Assembly: GCA_003542295.1 (NCBI GenBank)
Contig: DPKX01000201.1
Coordinates: 1-5,455 of the forward strand
Direction of reading: 5' to 3'
DNA length: 5,455 nt
Source: Candidatus Atribacter hydrocarboniphilus
GTDB lineage: Bacteria; Atribacterota; Atribacteria; Atribacterales; Atribacteraceae
The position numbers were made by a program, and so were the translations under genes. A model generated the notes under the pieces. The model ran no database searches and was not told the DNA's origin. It worked only from the letters and a program-made list of their open reading frames with translations. The number at the start of each line of letters is the position of its first letter. Within the stretch, counting starts at the first letter, position 1. Positions 1-4,824 of the stretch are shown here, piece by piece.

Positions 1-1
1 T

Positions 2-472
2 CCTGTGGGAGGAAGCGAGGGAATACGGATTGGTGTTGGACCTTTAGCAATTATTTTGGCCGGAATTCTTTTTGGGCCTTTTTATGGGTCACTCACTGGA
101 GTAATGGTCGATGTAATTGGCTATATTTTAAGCCCCATAGGACCTTATATGCCCCACTTTACCCTAACGTCTGCTTTATACGGTCTTATCCCTGGAATCA
201 TGAGCTCTCAAATCATCTCTCATTATCATGAATTTAAAAACCTACCCAAGCTTCTGATCTGGGGAACTGTTTCAATGACACAAATTTTGGTTGGATTTAT
301 CCTCACTCCTATTTTTCTTCATTTAATTTTTGACATTCCCTGGAAACTCCTTATCGTTCCGAGACTGATTAGTACTCCCATTCAGGTGCTCCTCTTTGGA
401 TTTATCCTTCAACTCCTATATAAAGCTCCTCCTTTTTCATCGTTATTTTTTTCTACTCATCAATCACGTTAA
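2..472 (+). CDS. ECF transporter S component, FolT-like (5' end outside window)
   Basis: This is probably the membrane-embedded substrate-binding subunit of an energy-coupling factor vitamin importer, closest to the folate (FolT) type. It would work with a shared EcfA/EcfA'/EcfT module that is not in the window. The protein is very hydrophobic, with about four membrane segments, roughly at residues 10-35, 50-72, 84-108 and 116-139 counted from the GTG at position 5. Family-like motifs are IRIGVGPLAIILAG, the following LFGPFYGSLTGVMVD, the PHFTLTSALYGLIPG loop and the PRLISTPIQ segment. The GTG at 5 is probably an internal valine: the frame is open to the window edge, and the first helix, where the EcfT-contacting Ala motif usually lies, is missing. 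The gene ends at TAA 470-472 and converges on the next gene 34 nt away. Family membership is fairly sure; the substrate is inferred and another vitamin is possible. Confidence 0.8.
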   Translation, partial: PVGGSEGIRIGVGPLAIILAGILFGPFYGSLTGVMVDVIGYILSPIGPYMPHFTLTSALYGLIPGIMSSQIISHYHEFKNLPKLLIWGTVSMTQILVGFILTPIFLHLIFDIPWKLLIVPRLISTPIQVLLFGFILQLLYKAPPFSSLFFSTHQSR

Positions 473-506
473 AATCATACTGGAATAAAATTGGATATTA
501 TTGATC

Positions 507-1016
507 TCAATCCTGAGGATACTGGGGAAATGTTTCTTGACAACCGTTTAAATATTCCCTGGTATTAAAAAGCAAATTAAAATGACGGTACTCTTCACCG
601 GCTAAAAAAGACAAAAAATCATTAATTTTTTGATCACCAATTTCTTTCTCACTGGTAACAAAAAATCGATGAATGCTGGTTTCCAATGCCATGGCTTGAT
701 CAATAATTTCAATTTCGGATAACAGGGGCGATGAAGATTGGTTTTTATCTTGAACTATTTCAGAAAGTATCGAATCAAAACATTCTCGAGAAGATCTCCG
801 TAAACCTTCTCGAGAACCATTGGAAAATATTTCTCCCTTTCTGAGTTGCTCATACCCTTCTTGAATCCTTTGCAAGTGGAAAGATTCATCATCGATTATT
901 TTTTTAAAAATTTCTTTACTCAACAAATTCAGAAGCTGATTTGATTTCTCAAGATAAAATTTATAAATGTCATTTTTATTTTGAAGTGCTAACTCAAATA
1001 CGGTTAAATCAGTCAA
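507..1016 (-). CDS. Ferritin/rubrerythrin-like four-helix protein
   Basis: A 169-residue ferritin-like domain protein of the rubrerythrin/COG1633 type, presumably cytoplasmic and involved in iron or peroxide handling. Two half-motifs repeat, as expected for a four-helix bundle. The first is AxxxK...FY at residues 10-21 followed by DDESFH (E44, H47). The second is ALETSIHRFF (E112) followed by GEEYRH (E142, H145). Where the first helix usually has a metal-binding Glu, by alignment of AxxxE..A..FY, this protein has K14. There is no C-terminal rubredoxin CxxC domain. Translation should start at TTG (1014-1016): AAAGGGG lies 9 nt upstream, an in-frame TGA lies just before it, and there is no nearby in-frame ATG. 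It is divergent from the sigma-factor operon and convergent with the S component. Catalytic activity is uncertain because of the missing ligand; the fold assignment is good. Confidence 0.75.
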   Translation of the reverse strand: MTDLTVFELALQNKNDIYKFYLEKSNQLLNLLSKEIFKKIIDDESFHLQRIQEGYEQLRKGEIFSNGSREGLRRSSRECFDSILSEIVQDKNQSSSPLLSEIEIIDQAMALETSIHRFFVTSEKEIGDQKINDFLSFLAGEEYRHFNLLFNTREYLNGCQETFPQYPQD

Positions 1017-1056
1017 TTTATGAATCCCCTTTCAAAAACAATCTCACGCCCAAGTT

Positions 1057-1062
1057 ATTATA
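1057..1062 (-). promoter_or_regulatory. Possible -10 box for the ferritin-like gene
   Basis: Read leftwards this is a perfect TATAAT, about 40 nt upstream of the TTG start at 1016. It would give a leader of roughly 34 nt that includes the AAAGGGG ribosome site. No convincing TTGACA-like -35 box lies 16-18 nt upstream of it, and the region is very AT-rich, so a chance match is possible. Confidence 0.3.
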
Positions 1063-1216
1063 AAATGTCGTTTATTATTTATAATATACCAAACCATTTA
1101 AAATTATAACCAACAATCTCTTCAAAAAAGAGGTAAAATAATCATATAAGCTTAAATAGTGATCAGGTTCATATCGGAAGTAACTATAAATTAGATTCAA
1201 CCACTTTTTAAAAAAC

Positions 1217-1245
1217 TTGTACTCTTCTTCATCACTTGATAGAAT
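1217..1245 (+). promoter_or_regulatory. Candidate housekeeping-type promoter of the sigma-factor operon
   Basis: TTGTAC (1217-1222) is separated by exactly 17 nt from TAGAAT (1240-1245, five of six matches to TATAAT). Transcription would start near 1252, giving a leader of about 27 nt before the ATG at 1279, with AGGAGG at 1268-1273. The -35 box matches only in TTG. No clear GGAAT-(16-18 nt)-GTT promoter of the SigR type was found in this spacer, so autoregulation by the encoded sigma factor is not visible here. Confidence 0.35.
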
Positions 1246-1278
1246 ACCCAAAAATGATTTTGGTTTCAGGAGGAAAAA

Positions 1279-1581
1279 ATGCAAGAGCTTCCTTTAAGAT
1301 GTAAAAGTTGCAAAACACCGATAAATACTGAAGATATAACCGAGATTGGGATTTACAAAATTCCTGCTTATCGAGGTTCTGCATATATTCGATATATCTG
1401 CTCTTATTGTCGAGAGTTTGGAGAAGCAACCTTTAGTTTAGAAAAAATGGAGGATGTCGCTCGAATTACTCGAAAAAAGAAAAAAGATAAACCGAAGGGG
1501 CAAATTACTATAGATGAAGTCATTGAATTCCATAAAGACTTGGAAAATTTAAAAAATGCTGATTTTTTAAAAGACTCATGA
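1279..1581 (+). CDS. Small two-CxxC (zinc-ribbon-like) protein of unknown function
   Basis: A 100-residue protein I cannot assign to a named family. The N-terminal half carries CKSC (C8, C11) and CSYC (C41, C44), a spacing typical of a single zinc ribbon with about 30 residues between knuckles. A basic stretch ([10 protein letters not shown], about 64-73) follows, then a short predicted helix with the pattern [16 protein letters not shown] near residues 76-91. There is no signal peptide or membrane segment, so it is probably cytoplasmic. The start is well supported: AGGAGG ends 5 nt before the ATG. It is the first gene of the operon, 16 nt upstream of the preferred sigma-factor start. The zinc ribbon plus basic tract would suit nucleic-acid or RNA polymerase contact, and the cysteines could also be redox-active; both are inference. 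Confidence 0.75.
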   Translation: MQELPLRCKSCKTPINTEDITEIGIYKIPAYRGSAYIRYICSYCREFGEATFSLEKMEDVARITRKKKKDKPKGQITIDEVIEFHKDLENLKNADFLKDS

Positions 1582-1597
1582 AAGTAGGATTATGTTG

Positions 1598-2191
1598 ATG
1601 GATAAAACCAAAGATCAACAAAAAAAGCTTTTTCAAGAGCTTTTAATGCCAGAATTAGGCGCTTTGTTTCGAACTGCCTTAAGGATGACTAGGAATCGTG
1701 AAGATGCCGAAGATTTAGTTCAAGAAACAACCACCAAAGCTTTTTCAGCAATCGATCGATTCGAAGAAGGAACAAACTTTCGAGCTTGGATTTTTAAAAT
1801 TCTCACCAATACTTTTATCAATAACTATTATCGGGTTCGAGAGCGCGATAAACTTCCATCCTTAGATGAGATGGAAGAAGAATCGGCATTTCAACCAGCT
1901 TTTGAAGGAATAAGTCCTGAACAAGCATTGTTAAATACATTAACGAAAGAAGATATTCAGAAGGCGATCGATGTTATTCCCATAGATTTCAAATCAGTTG
2001 TCGTTCTAAATTTGGTTGAAGGGTTCTCTTACAAAGAAACTGCTGAAATTTTGGACATACCAATTGGTACCGTTATGTCCCGTTTGCATCGTGGAAGAAA
2101 AATTTTACAAAAACTTCTCTGGGAATATTCCTCGTCAAAAAATAGTACTGAAAAGGGGAAAAAAGAAGAATGGACTGCAAAGAAGCAGTAG
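1598..2191 (+). CDS. ECF-type RNA polymerase sigma factor (SigR/RpoE-like)
   Basis: A group 4 (extracytoplasmic function) sigma-70 factor that would direct RNA polymerase to a stress regulon. Region 2 spans about residues 20-88, including [11 protein letters not shown] (core binding, about 34-44) and [19 protein letters not shown] (-10 recognition, about 61-79). A linker follows, and region 4 (about 113-175) holds the helix-turn-helix [20 protein letters not shown]. The [18 protein letters not shown] wording is especially like the SigR/SigH class that pairs with redox-sensing anti-sigma factors. ATG codons occur at 1592 and 1598. AGGA at 1586-1589 is only 2 nt from the first but 8 nt from the second, so 1598 is preferred (197 aa, against 199). 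The lysine-rich C-terminal tail overlaps the anti-sigma gene by 22 nt, implying translational coupling. Target promoters are unknown. Confidence 0.92.
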   Translation: MDKTKDQQKKLFQELLMPELGALFRTALRMTRNREDAEDLVQETTTKAFSAIDRFEEGTNFRAWIFKILTNTFINNYYRVRERDKLPSLDEMEEESAFQPAFEGISPEQALLNTLTKEDIQKAIDVIPIDFKSVVVLNLVEGFSYKETAEILDIPIGTVMSRLHRGRKILQKLLWEYSSSKNSTEKGKKEEWTAKKQ

Positions 2192-2397
2192 AGAAATTAT
2201 TTCTTTACCTTGATGGAGAGATTCTCACCCCTCAAGAACGTAAAGATTTTGAAGAACATCTAAGAATCTGCCGAAAATGTTGTGATAAGTTTGATTTTGA
2301 AAAAAACCTTTTAAATTTAATAAAATCAAATTGCCTTGATACACCCCTTCCGGCAACTTTAGTGAATAAAGTTCTTACCGTTATTAATAGTTTTTGA
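2170..2397 (+). CDS. Zinc-binding anti-sigma factor (RsrA/ZAS-like)
   Basis: A 75-residue cytoplasmic anti-sigma factor of the ZAS family, expected to hold the upstream sigma factor inactive. It shows the characteristic zinc set: C3 near the N terminus (in [17 protein letters not shown]), then H30-x3-C34-x2-C37 in [10 protein letters not shown]. These align by eye with Streptomyces RsrA C11, H37, C41 and C44, where oxidation forms a disulfide, expels zinc and frees SigR. Extra cysteines are C38 and C55; C55 falls near the RsrA C61/C62 pair. There is no membrane segment, unlike RseA-type anti-sigma factors, which supports a cytoplasmic redox sensor. The start lies inside the sigma gene, with AAGGGGAA at 2153-2160 as a slightly distant ribosome site. 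The TGA stop overlaps the GAGGAG ribosome site of the next gene. Redox function is inferred from the conserved residues. Confidence 0.88.
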   Translation: MDCKEAVEKLFLYLDGEILTPQERKDFEEHLRICRKCCDKFDFEKNLLNLIKSNCLDTPLPATLVNKVLTVINSF

Positions 2398-2406
2398 GGA
2401 GTAAAT

Positions 2407-3333
2407 ATGGAGATTGAAAAAAAAGAAAAAAAGATTGCCATTGGTGATTTGGCAAAAACCTTTGTCGAAAGCTATAAAAAAACCAACTTAATAACCAACA
2501 TAGAAAAAAAGCAATTCCCCTCACGAGTAAATGTCATTCGTATAACTGAGGAATTACGTGAAATTCTTTTCCCTGGTTACATTGGTCGAACCAGTTTAAA
2601 TTGGTTAAATGTTGAGTATTACGTTGGAGGAAAGTTGGATCGTCTTTTCGATGAATTGCAATCAGAAATCGCGAAAGCTTACGGTGAAGAATATTCAAAC
2701 GAATCCCTTTCAAAAGCTGAATGTATTCAGCTTTCTTGTAATCAGACTCTAACTTTTTTTCAAAAAATCCCCCAGATTCGAGAAATGCTTGAGGATGATG
2801 TCCAAGCAGCTTTTGACGGTGACCCAGCAGCAAAAAATACTGATGAAATTGTATTTAGCTATCCAGGCGTAGTGGCTGTCTCTATTTATAGGATGGCTCA
2901 TGAACTCCTGATTCAAGGTGTACCTCTGATCCCCCGGATGATGACCGAATATGCTCATAGCCTAACTGGCATTGATATCCATCCTGGTGCAAAAATCGGA
3001 AGAAGTTTTTTTATCGACCATGGCACTGGGGTAGTTATTGGTGAAACAACTATTATTGGAGATCAGGTTAAAATCTATCAAGGCGTTACTTTGGGGGCGC
3101 TCTCCTTCCCCAAAGATGAGCGGGGTAAAATTATCCGCGGCACCAAAAGACATCCCAGTTTAGAAAACAATGCAACTGTCTATGCAGGAGCCACCATTCT
3201 CGGTGGCGAGACAACAATTGGAGAAGGAAGCGTAGTTGGTGGTAATGTTTGGCTTACCCATTCTATCCCCTCCCATACCAAAGTAATCATCGAGGAGCCT
3301 CGGCTAAAATTTTTTGAAAATAAAAAAGCATGA
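2407..3333 (+). CDS. Serine O-acetyltransferase, long form (CysE/SrpH/EpsC-like)
   Basis: Catalyses L-serine + acetyl-CoA to O-acetyl-L-serine, the committed step of cysteine synthesis; cytoplasmic. Residues 1-150 form an extended helical N-terminal region, longer than in E. coli Cys[19 protein letters not shown] begins the conserved part. The left-handed beta-helix (about 188-295) has hexapeptide repeats: [58 protein letters not shown]190 and H205 have the same 15-residue spacing as the catalytic D143/H158 of E. coli CysE, so the active site looks intact. A loop of about 15 residues lies before KRHP. The protein ends ENKKA, without the terminal Ile that CysE uses to dock onto CysK. GAGGAG ends 5 nt before the ATG. 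Its place just behind the sigma/anti-sigma pair suggests stress-driven cysteine supply. Confidence 0.92.
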   Translation: MEIEKKEKKIAIGDLAKTFVESYKKTNLITNIEKKQFPSRVNVIRITEELREILFPGYIGRTSLNWLNVEYYVGGKLDRLFDELQSEIAKAYGEEYSNESLSKAECIQLSCNQTLTFFQKIPQIREMLEDDVQAAFDGDPAAKNTDEIVFSYPGVVAVSIYRMAHELLIQGVPLIPRMMTEYAHSLTGIDIHPGAKIGRSFFIDHGTGVVIGETTIIGDQVKIYQGVTLGALSFPKDERGKIIRGTKRHPSLENNATVYAGATILGGETTIGEGSVVGGNVWLTHSIPSHTKVIIEEPRLKFFENKKA

Positions 3334-4094
3334 CTTGGCATTGGCATTTACTGTTTTTTTTGGGTTGGATCTCGGTCGGGATAATCAGTAGCTCTTTCCC
3401 CACTTTAAATATTTCCTTTCTCTTCTTTCCACTTATTCCAATTTTTTGGGTTAGTGTTCCGATTTTTTTTGCTGGAAAAGCTTTTGTTTATTCTTCCCAT
3501 CATGGAGCATCTCTTTTTTCTGCCTTCATCAATGCCATTATTGGGTTTTTCCACTACCCGAAATTTCTTTGGTCTCGAAGATTAACTTTAAATTTACCAT
3601 CGAACGATATTCAAACTATTCTAAAAGAATCAGTCAATATCACCAAAGTTTTTGCACCCGATTCGCTCTTTTGCCCCTTCTGTAACATTGAAATCCCTCA
3701 AGCGCTTCGTTTGGTATCTGGAGAAAATATAACCACCACCAAGAGACCGATGCTCTGTCCAAGATGTGGATTACGTTTTGATTGCTGTCGCTATTGCCAA
3801 AACTATGAGATGAGTGGAAATCAAAGTTGGATTTTTGAAAATTCACACGGTAAATGTAAGGTTATTAAAGAAGTGCAAAATATTGATTCCTTTTGCGATC
3901 CTTCCATGGCAAAACGACTCCATGATATGGGATGGGATAGCTTATATACCGGGCTTTCAATCCTTGATAATTTTACCCCACCTGATCGCTGCCGCCAGTT
4001 TATACTTGATGGAGAAAAAACCAAAATTGACCATATCCCGGGTATGGGTAAAATTCGGATTCACTTAATGAAGCTCCAAAAAAAGCAGGATTGA
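3330..4094 (+). CDS. Cysteine-rich membrane protein of unknown function
   Basis: A 254-residue protein I do not recognise. Two strong membrane segments lie near residues 6-26 and 28-50, with a third amphipathic or re-entrant stretch at about 60-80. A soluble domain with ten cysteines follows: CPFC (115, 118), CPRC (143, 146), CCRYC (152, 153, 156), C176, C189 and C221. The first two pairs look like a zinc ribbon. The CRYC...C...C spacing resembles a recurring small zinc-binding pattern of the form CxxCxxY...C...FC, recalled rather than searched. The start codon overlaps the acetyltransferase stop as ATGA, so the two genes are translationally coupled and likely share a process. It may tether a metal or redox centre to the membrane, or sense thiol status; both are speculation. 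Two T8 runs encode Phe-rich parts of the helices. Its last codons lie in a hairpin that can terminate leftward transcription. Confidence 0.8.
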   Translation: MTWHWHLLFFLGWISVGIISSSFPTLNISFLFFPLIPIFWVSVPIFFAGKAFVYSSHHGASLFSAFINAIIGFFHYPKFLWSRRLTLNLPSNDIQTILKESVNITKVFAPDSLFCPFCNIEIPQALRLVSGENITTTKRPMLCPRCGLRFDCCRYCQNYEMSGNQSWIFENSHGKCKVIKEVQNIDSFCDPSMAKRLHDMGWDSLYTGLSILDNFTPPDRCRQFILDGEKTKIDHIPGMGKIRIHLMKLQKKQD

Positions 4095-4103
4095 CAATCC
4101 TGC
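4078..4103 (-). terminator. Intrinsic terminator for leftward transcription, inside the end of the operon
   Basis: GCAGGATT (4085-4092) and AATCCTGC (4096-4103) form a perfect 8-bp stem around a GAC loop. Read on the minus strand the hairpin is followed at once by seven T residues (complement of A 4078-4084), the standard form of an intrinsic terminator. On the plus strand no T-run follows, so it does not look like a complete rightward terminator. It probably ends transcripts from the YlbF-family gene that read through the 220-nt spacer. The stem includes the stop codon of the convergent membrane-protein gene. Confidence 0.6.
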
Positions 4104-4139
4104 CGCTCAATCGGTATCGCTTGACAACCAAAACGCTTT

Positions 4140-4283
4140 TCAAAGAAGGATAGCATCAGAAATCGAACCGCCCTTGTTTATAACGGTTAGGTATTCCCGG
4201 TTTAAAAATTCAATAAGGAGGCTTTCTGCAGTTTCAGTTAATAATGCTACAGGATACCACCTGATTTTCTGATCTCTGATTTT
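4140..4283 (-). other. Coding-like open segment without a start codon (possible gene remnant or dispersed repeat)
   Basis: Read leftwards, 47 codons lie between a TAA (4284-4286) and a TGA (4140-4142) with no ATG, GTG or TTG. They translate to a plausible soluble peptide including WYPVALLTETAESLLIEF and NREYLTVINKGGSISDAILL. The opposite strand is also open in one frame from 4072 to 4272. The 4104-4200 part is about 45% G+C by count, richer than its surroundings. This could be a decayed gene fragment or a dispersed repeat; no function is claimed. Confidence 0.25.
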
Positions 4284-4314
4284 TTATAACATTTCCCAAT
4301 TTTTTTAGGATTTT

Positions 4315-4716
4315 TTACTCCCAAGCCACCTCCTCATCGTCATCATCCCGATGCATTACCGATAAAGCGAAATCAAAACCTATGAGAGAAGTTATTTCAG
4401 TGTTTAAAGCCTGAGTAAGTTGAAATAAACTTTTTTCTGCCTCCAAATAGGAACGAATGAGTTGGTTATTGTTTGCTTTTTCATGCAAATTATTAAGCTC
4501 GGCAAAGTCACTTTCTTCAATATCACGTTCACAAGATATTTCCAGCAACCGTTCTTGTTCATCCCTCAACAAATTCATTATTGAAGAGGCAGCTTCATCT
4601 GCAAGGATTGCTGAACGGGTGATCTGGAATTTTTTAAAAACGGTTGTTTGCATTATTTCTTCGGCAAATTTTCTTGATACATTTCTTAAGTCTTCGTTCA
4701 AAAGCATCGAACTCAT
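4315..4716 (-). CDS. YlbF/YmcA-family protein (DUF964)
   Basis: A 133-residue, mostly helical cytoplasmic protein of the YlbF/YmcA (Com_YlbF) family. Family-like features in order are an N-terminal helix with RKFAEEIMQTTVFKKFQITR (about 15-34), a second helix with ADEAASSIMNLLRDEQERL (about 39-57), and the C-terminal AxxSLFQLTQALNTEITSLIG segment (about 92-114). It ends in a strongly acidic tail (HRDDDDEEVAWE). In Bacillus subtilis, YlbF, YmcA and YaaT form the Y-complex that modulates RNase Y mRNA processing, competence and sporulation; whether this homologue does so is unknown. The start is supported by GGGAGG 8 nt upstream of the ATG at 4714-4716; a second ATG three codons later lacks such spacing. 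It follows the LacI-type gene on the same strand after 108 nt. Leftward transcription would end at the 4078-4103 hairpin. Confidence 0.75.
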   Translation of the reverse strand: MSSMLLNEDLRNVSRKFAEEIMQTTVFKKFQITRSAILADEAASSIMNLLRDEQERLLEISCERDIEESDFAELNNLHEKANNNQLIRSYLEAEKSLFQLTQALNTEITSLIGFDFALSVMHRDDDDEEVAWE

Positions 4717-4740
4717 TTTTTAAGCCTCCCTGAATAGGTT

Positions 4741-4768
4741 ATTAAATCACAAAGTGAAAGGAAAACAA
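4741..4768 (-). promoter_or_regulatory. Candidate promoter of the YlbF-family gene
   Basis: On the minus strand TTGTTT (4763-4768) and TTTAAT (4741-4746, five of six matches to TATAAT) are 16 nt apart. Transcription would begin near 4735, leaving a short leader with the GGGAGG ribosome site. A second possibility is an extended -10, TGTTACAAT (4782-4790), with no good -35 box. Either would let this gene be expressed apart from the LacI-type gene. Confidence 0.35.
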
Positions 4769-4786
4769 TAGATGTTGGGCTATTGT
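4765..4786. repeat. Inverted repeat in the LacI-YlbF spacer (possible operator or weak terminator)
   Basis: ACAATAG (4765-4771) and CTATTGT (4780-4786) are perfect 7-bp arms around an 8-nt spacer. The repeat overlaps both minus-strand promoter candidates: the TTGTTT -35 box and the TACAAT extended -10. It could therefore be a regulator binding site. Read leftwards the second arm runs into a short TTTT, so a weak AT-rich terminator for the LacI-type gene is the alternative. Confidence 0.4.
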
Positions 4787-4824
4787 AACACATTGAACCA
4801 AAGAATTTTTTTAAAAAAGAAAGT

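Noticed and set aside
493..513. GGAT...ATCC with an internal TTGA-TC-TCAA palindrome between the convergent S component and ferritin-like genes, as a terminator.
   Set aside because: The stem is only 4 bp with a long loop, and only a short T-run follows on the minus strand. Too weak to call.
1118..1132. CTCTT-CAAAA-AAGAG hairpin in the spacer before the sigma operon.
   Set aside because: A five-base-pair stem with no following T-run on either strand; likely chance in AT-rich sequence.
1170..1205. CGGAAGTAAC as a SigR-type -35 element for autoregulation of the operon.
   Set aside because: There is no GTT-type -10 at 16-18 nt, and the GGAAT core is not matched well.
2232..2441. Minus-strand open frame antisense to the anti-sigma factor, and similar antisense or out-of-frame openings within the sigma, acetyltransferase and membrane-protein genes.
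   Set aside because: All overlap strongly supported genes with clear motifs and ribosome sites; their translations show no family features.
3352..3470. T8 homopolymer runs in the first part of the membrane-protein gene, as phase-variation tracts.
   Set aside because: They fall on Phe-rich transmembrane codons in an AT-rich genome, the frame is intact, and the gene is not of a surface-antigen type; nothing points to switching.
4091..4126. Two TTGACA boxes in the spacer after the operon, as rightward -35 elements.
   Set aside because: No acceptable -10 box lies 16-18 nt downstream of either, and no rightward gene follows.
4079..4151. A AAA AAG slippery heptamer just before a perfect hairpin at the end of the membrane-protein gene, which could give a -1 frameshift adding about 22 residues.
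   Set aside because: The hairpin begins at the last base of the heptamer, leaving no spacer, whereas frameshift stimulators normally lie 5-8 nt away. A terminator for the opposite strand explains the A-run plus stem better.
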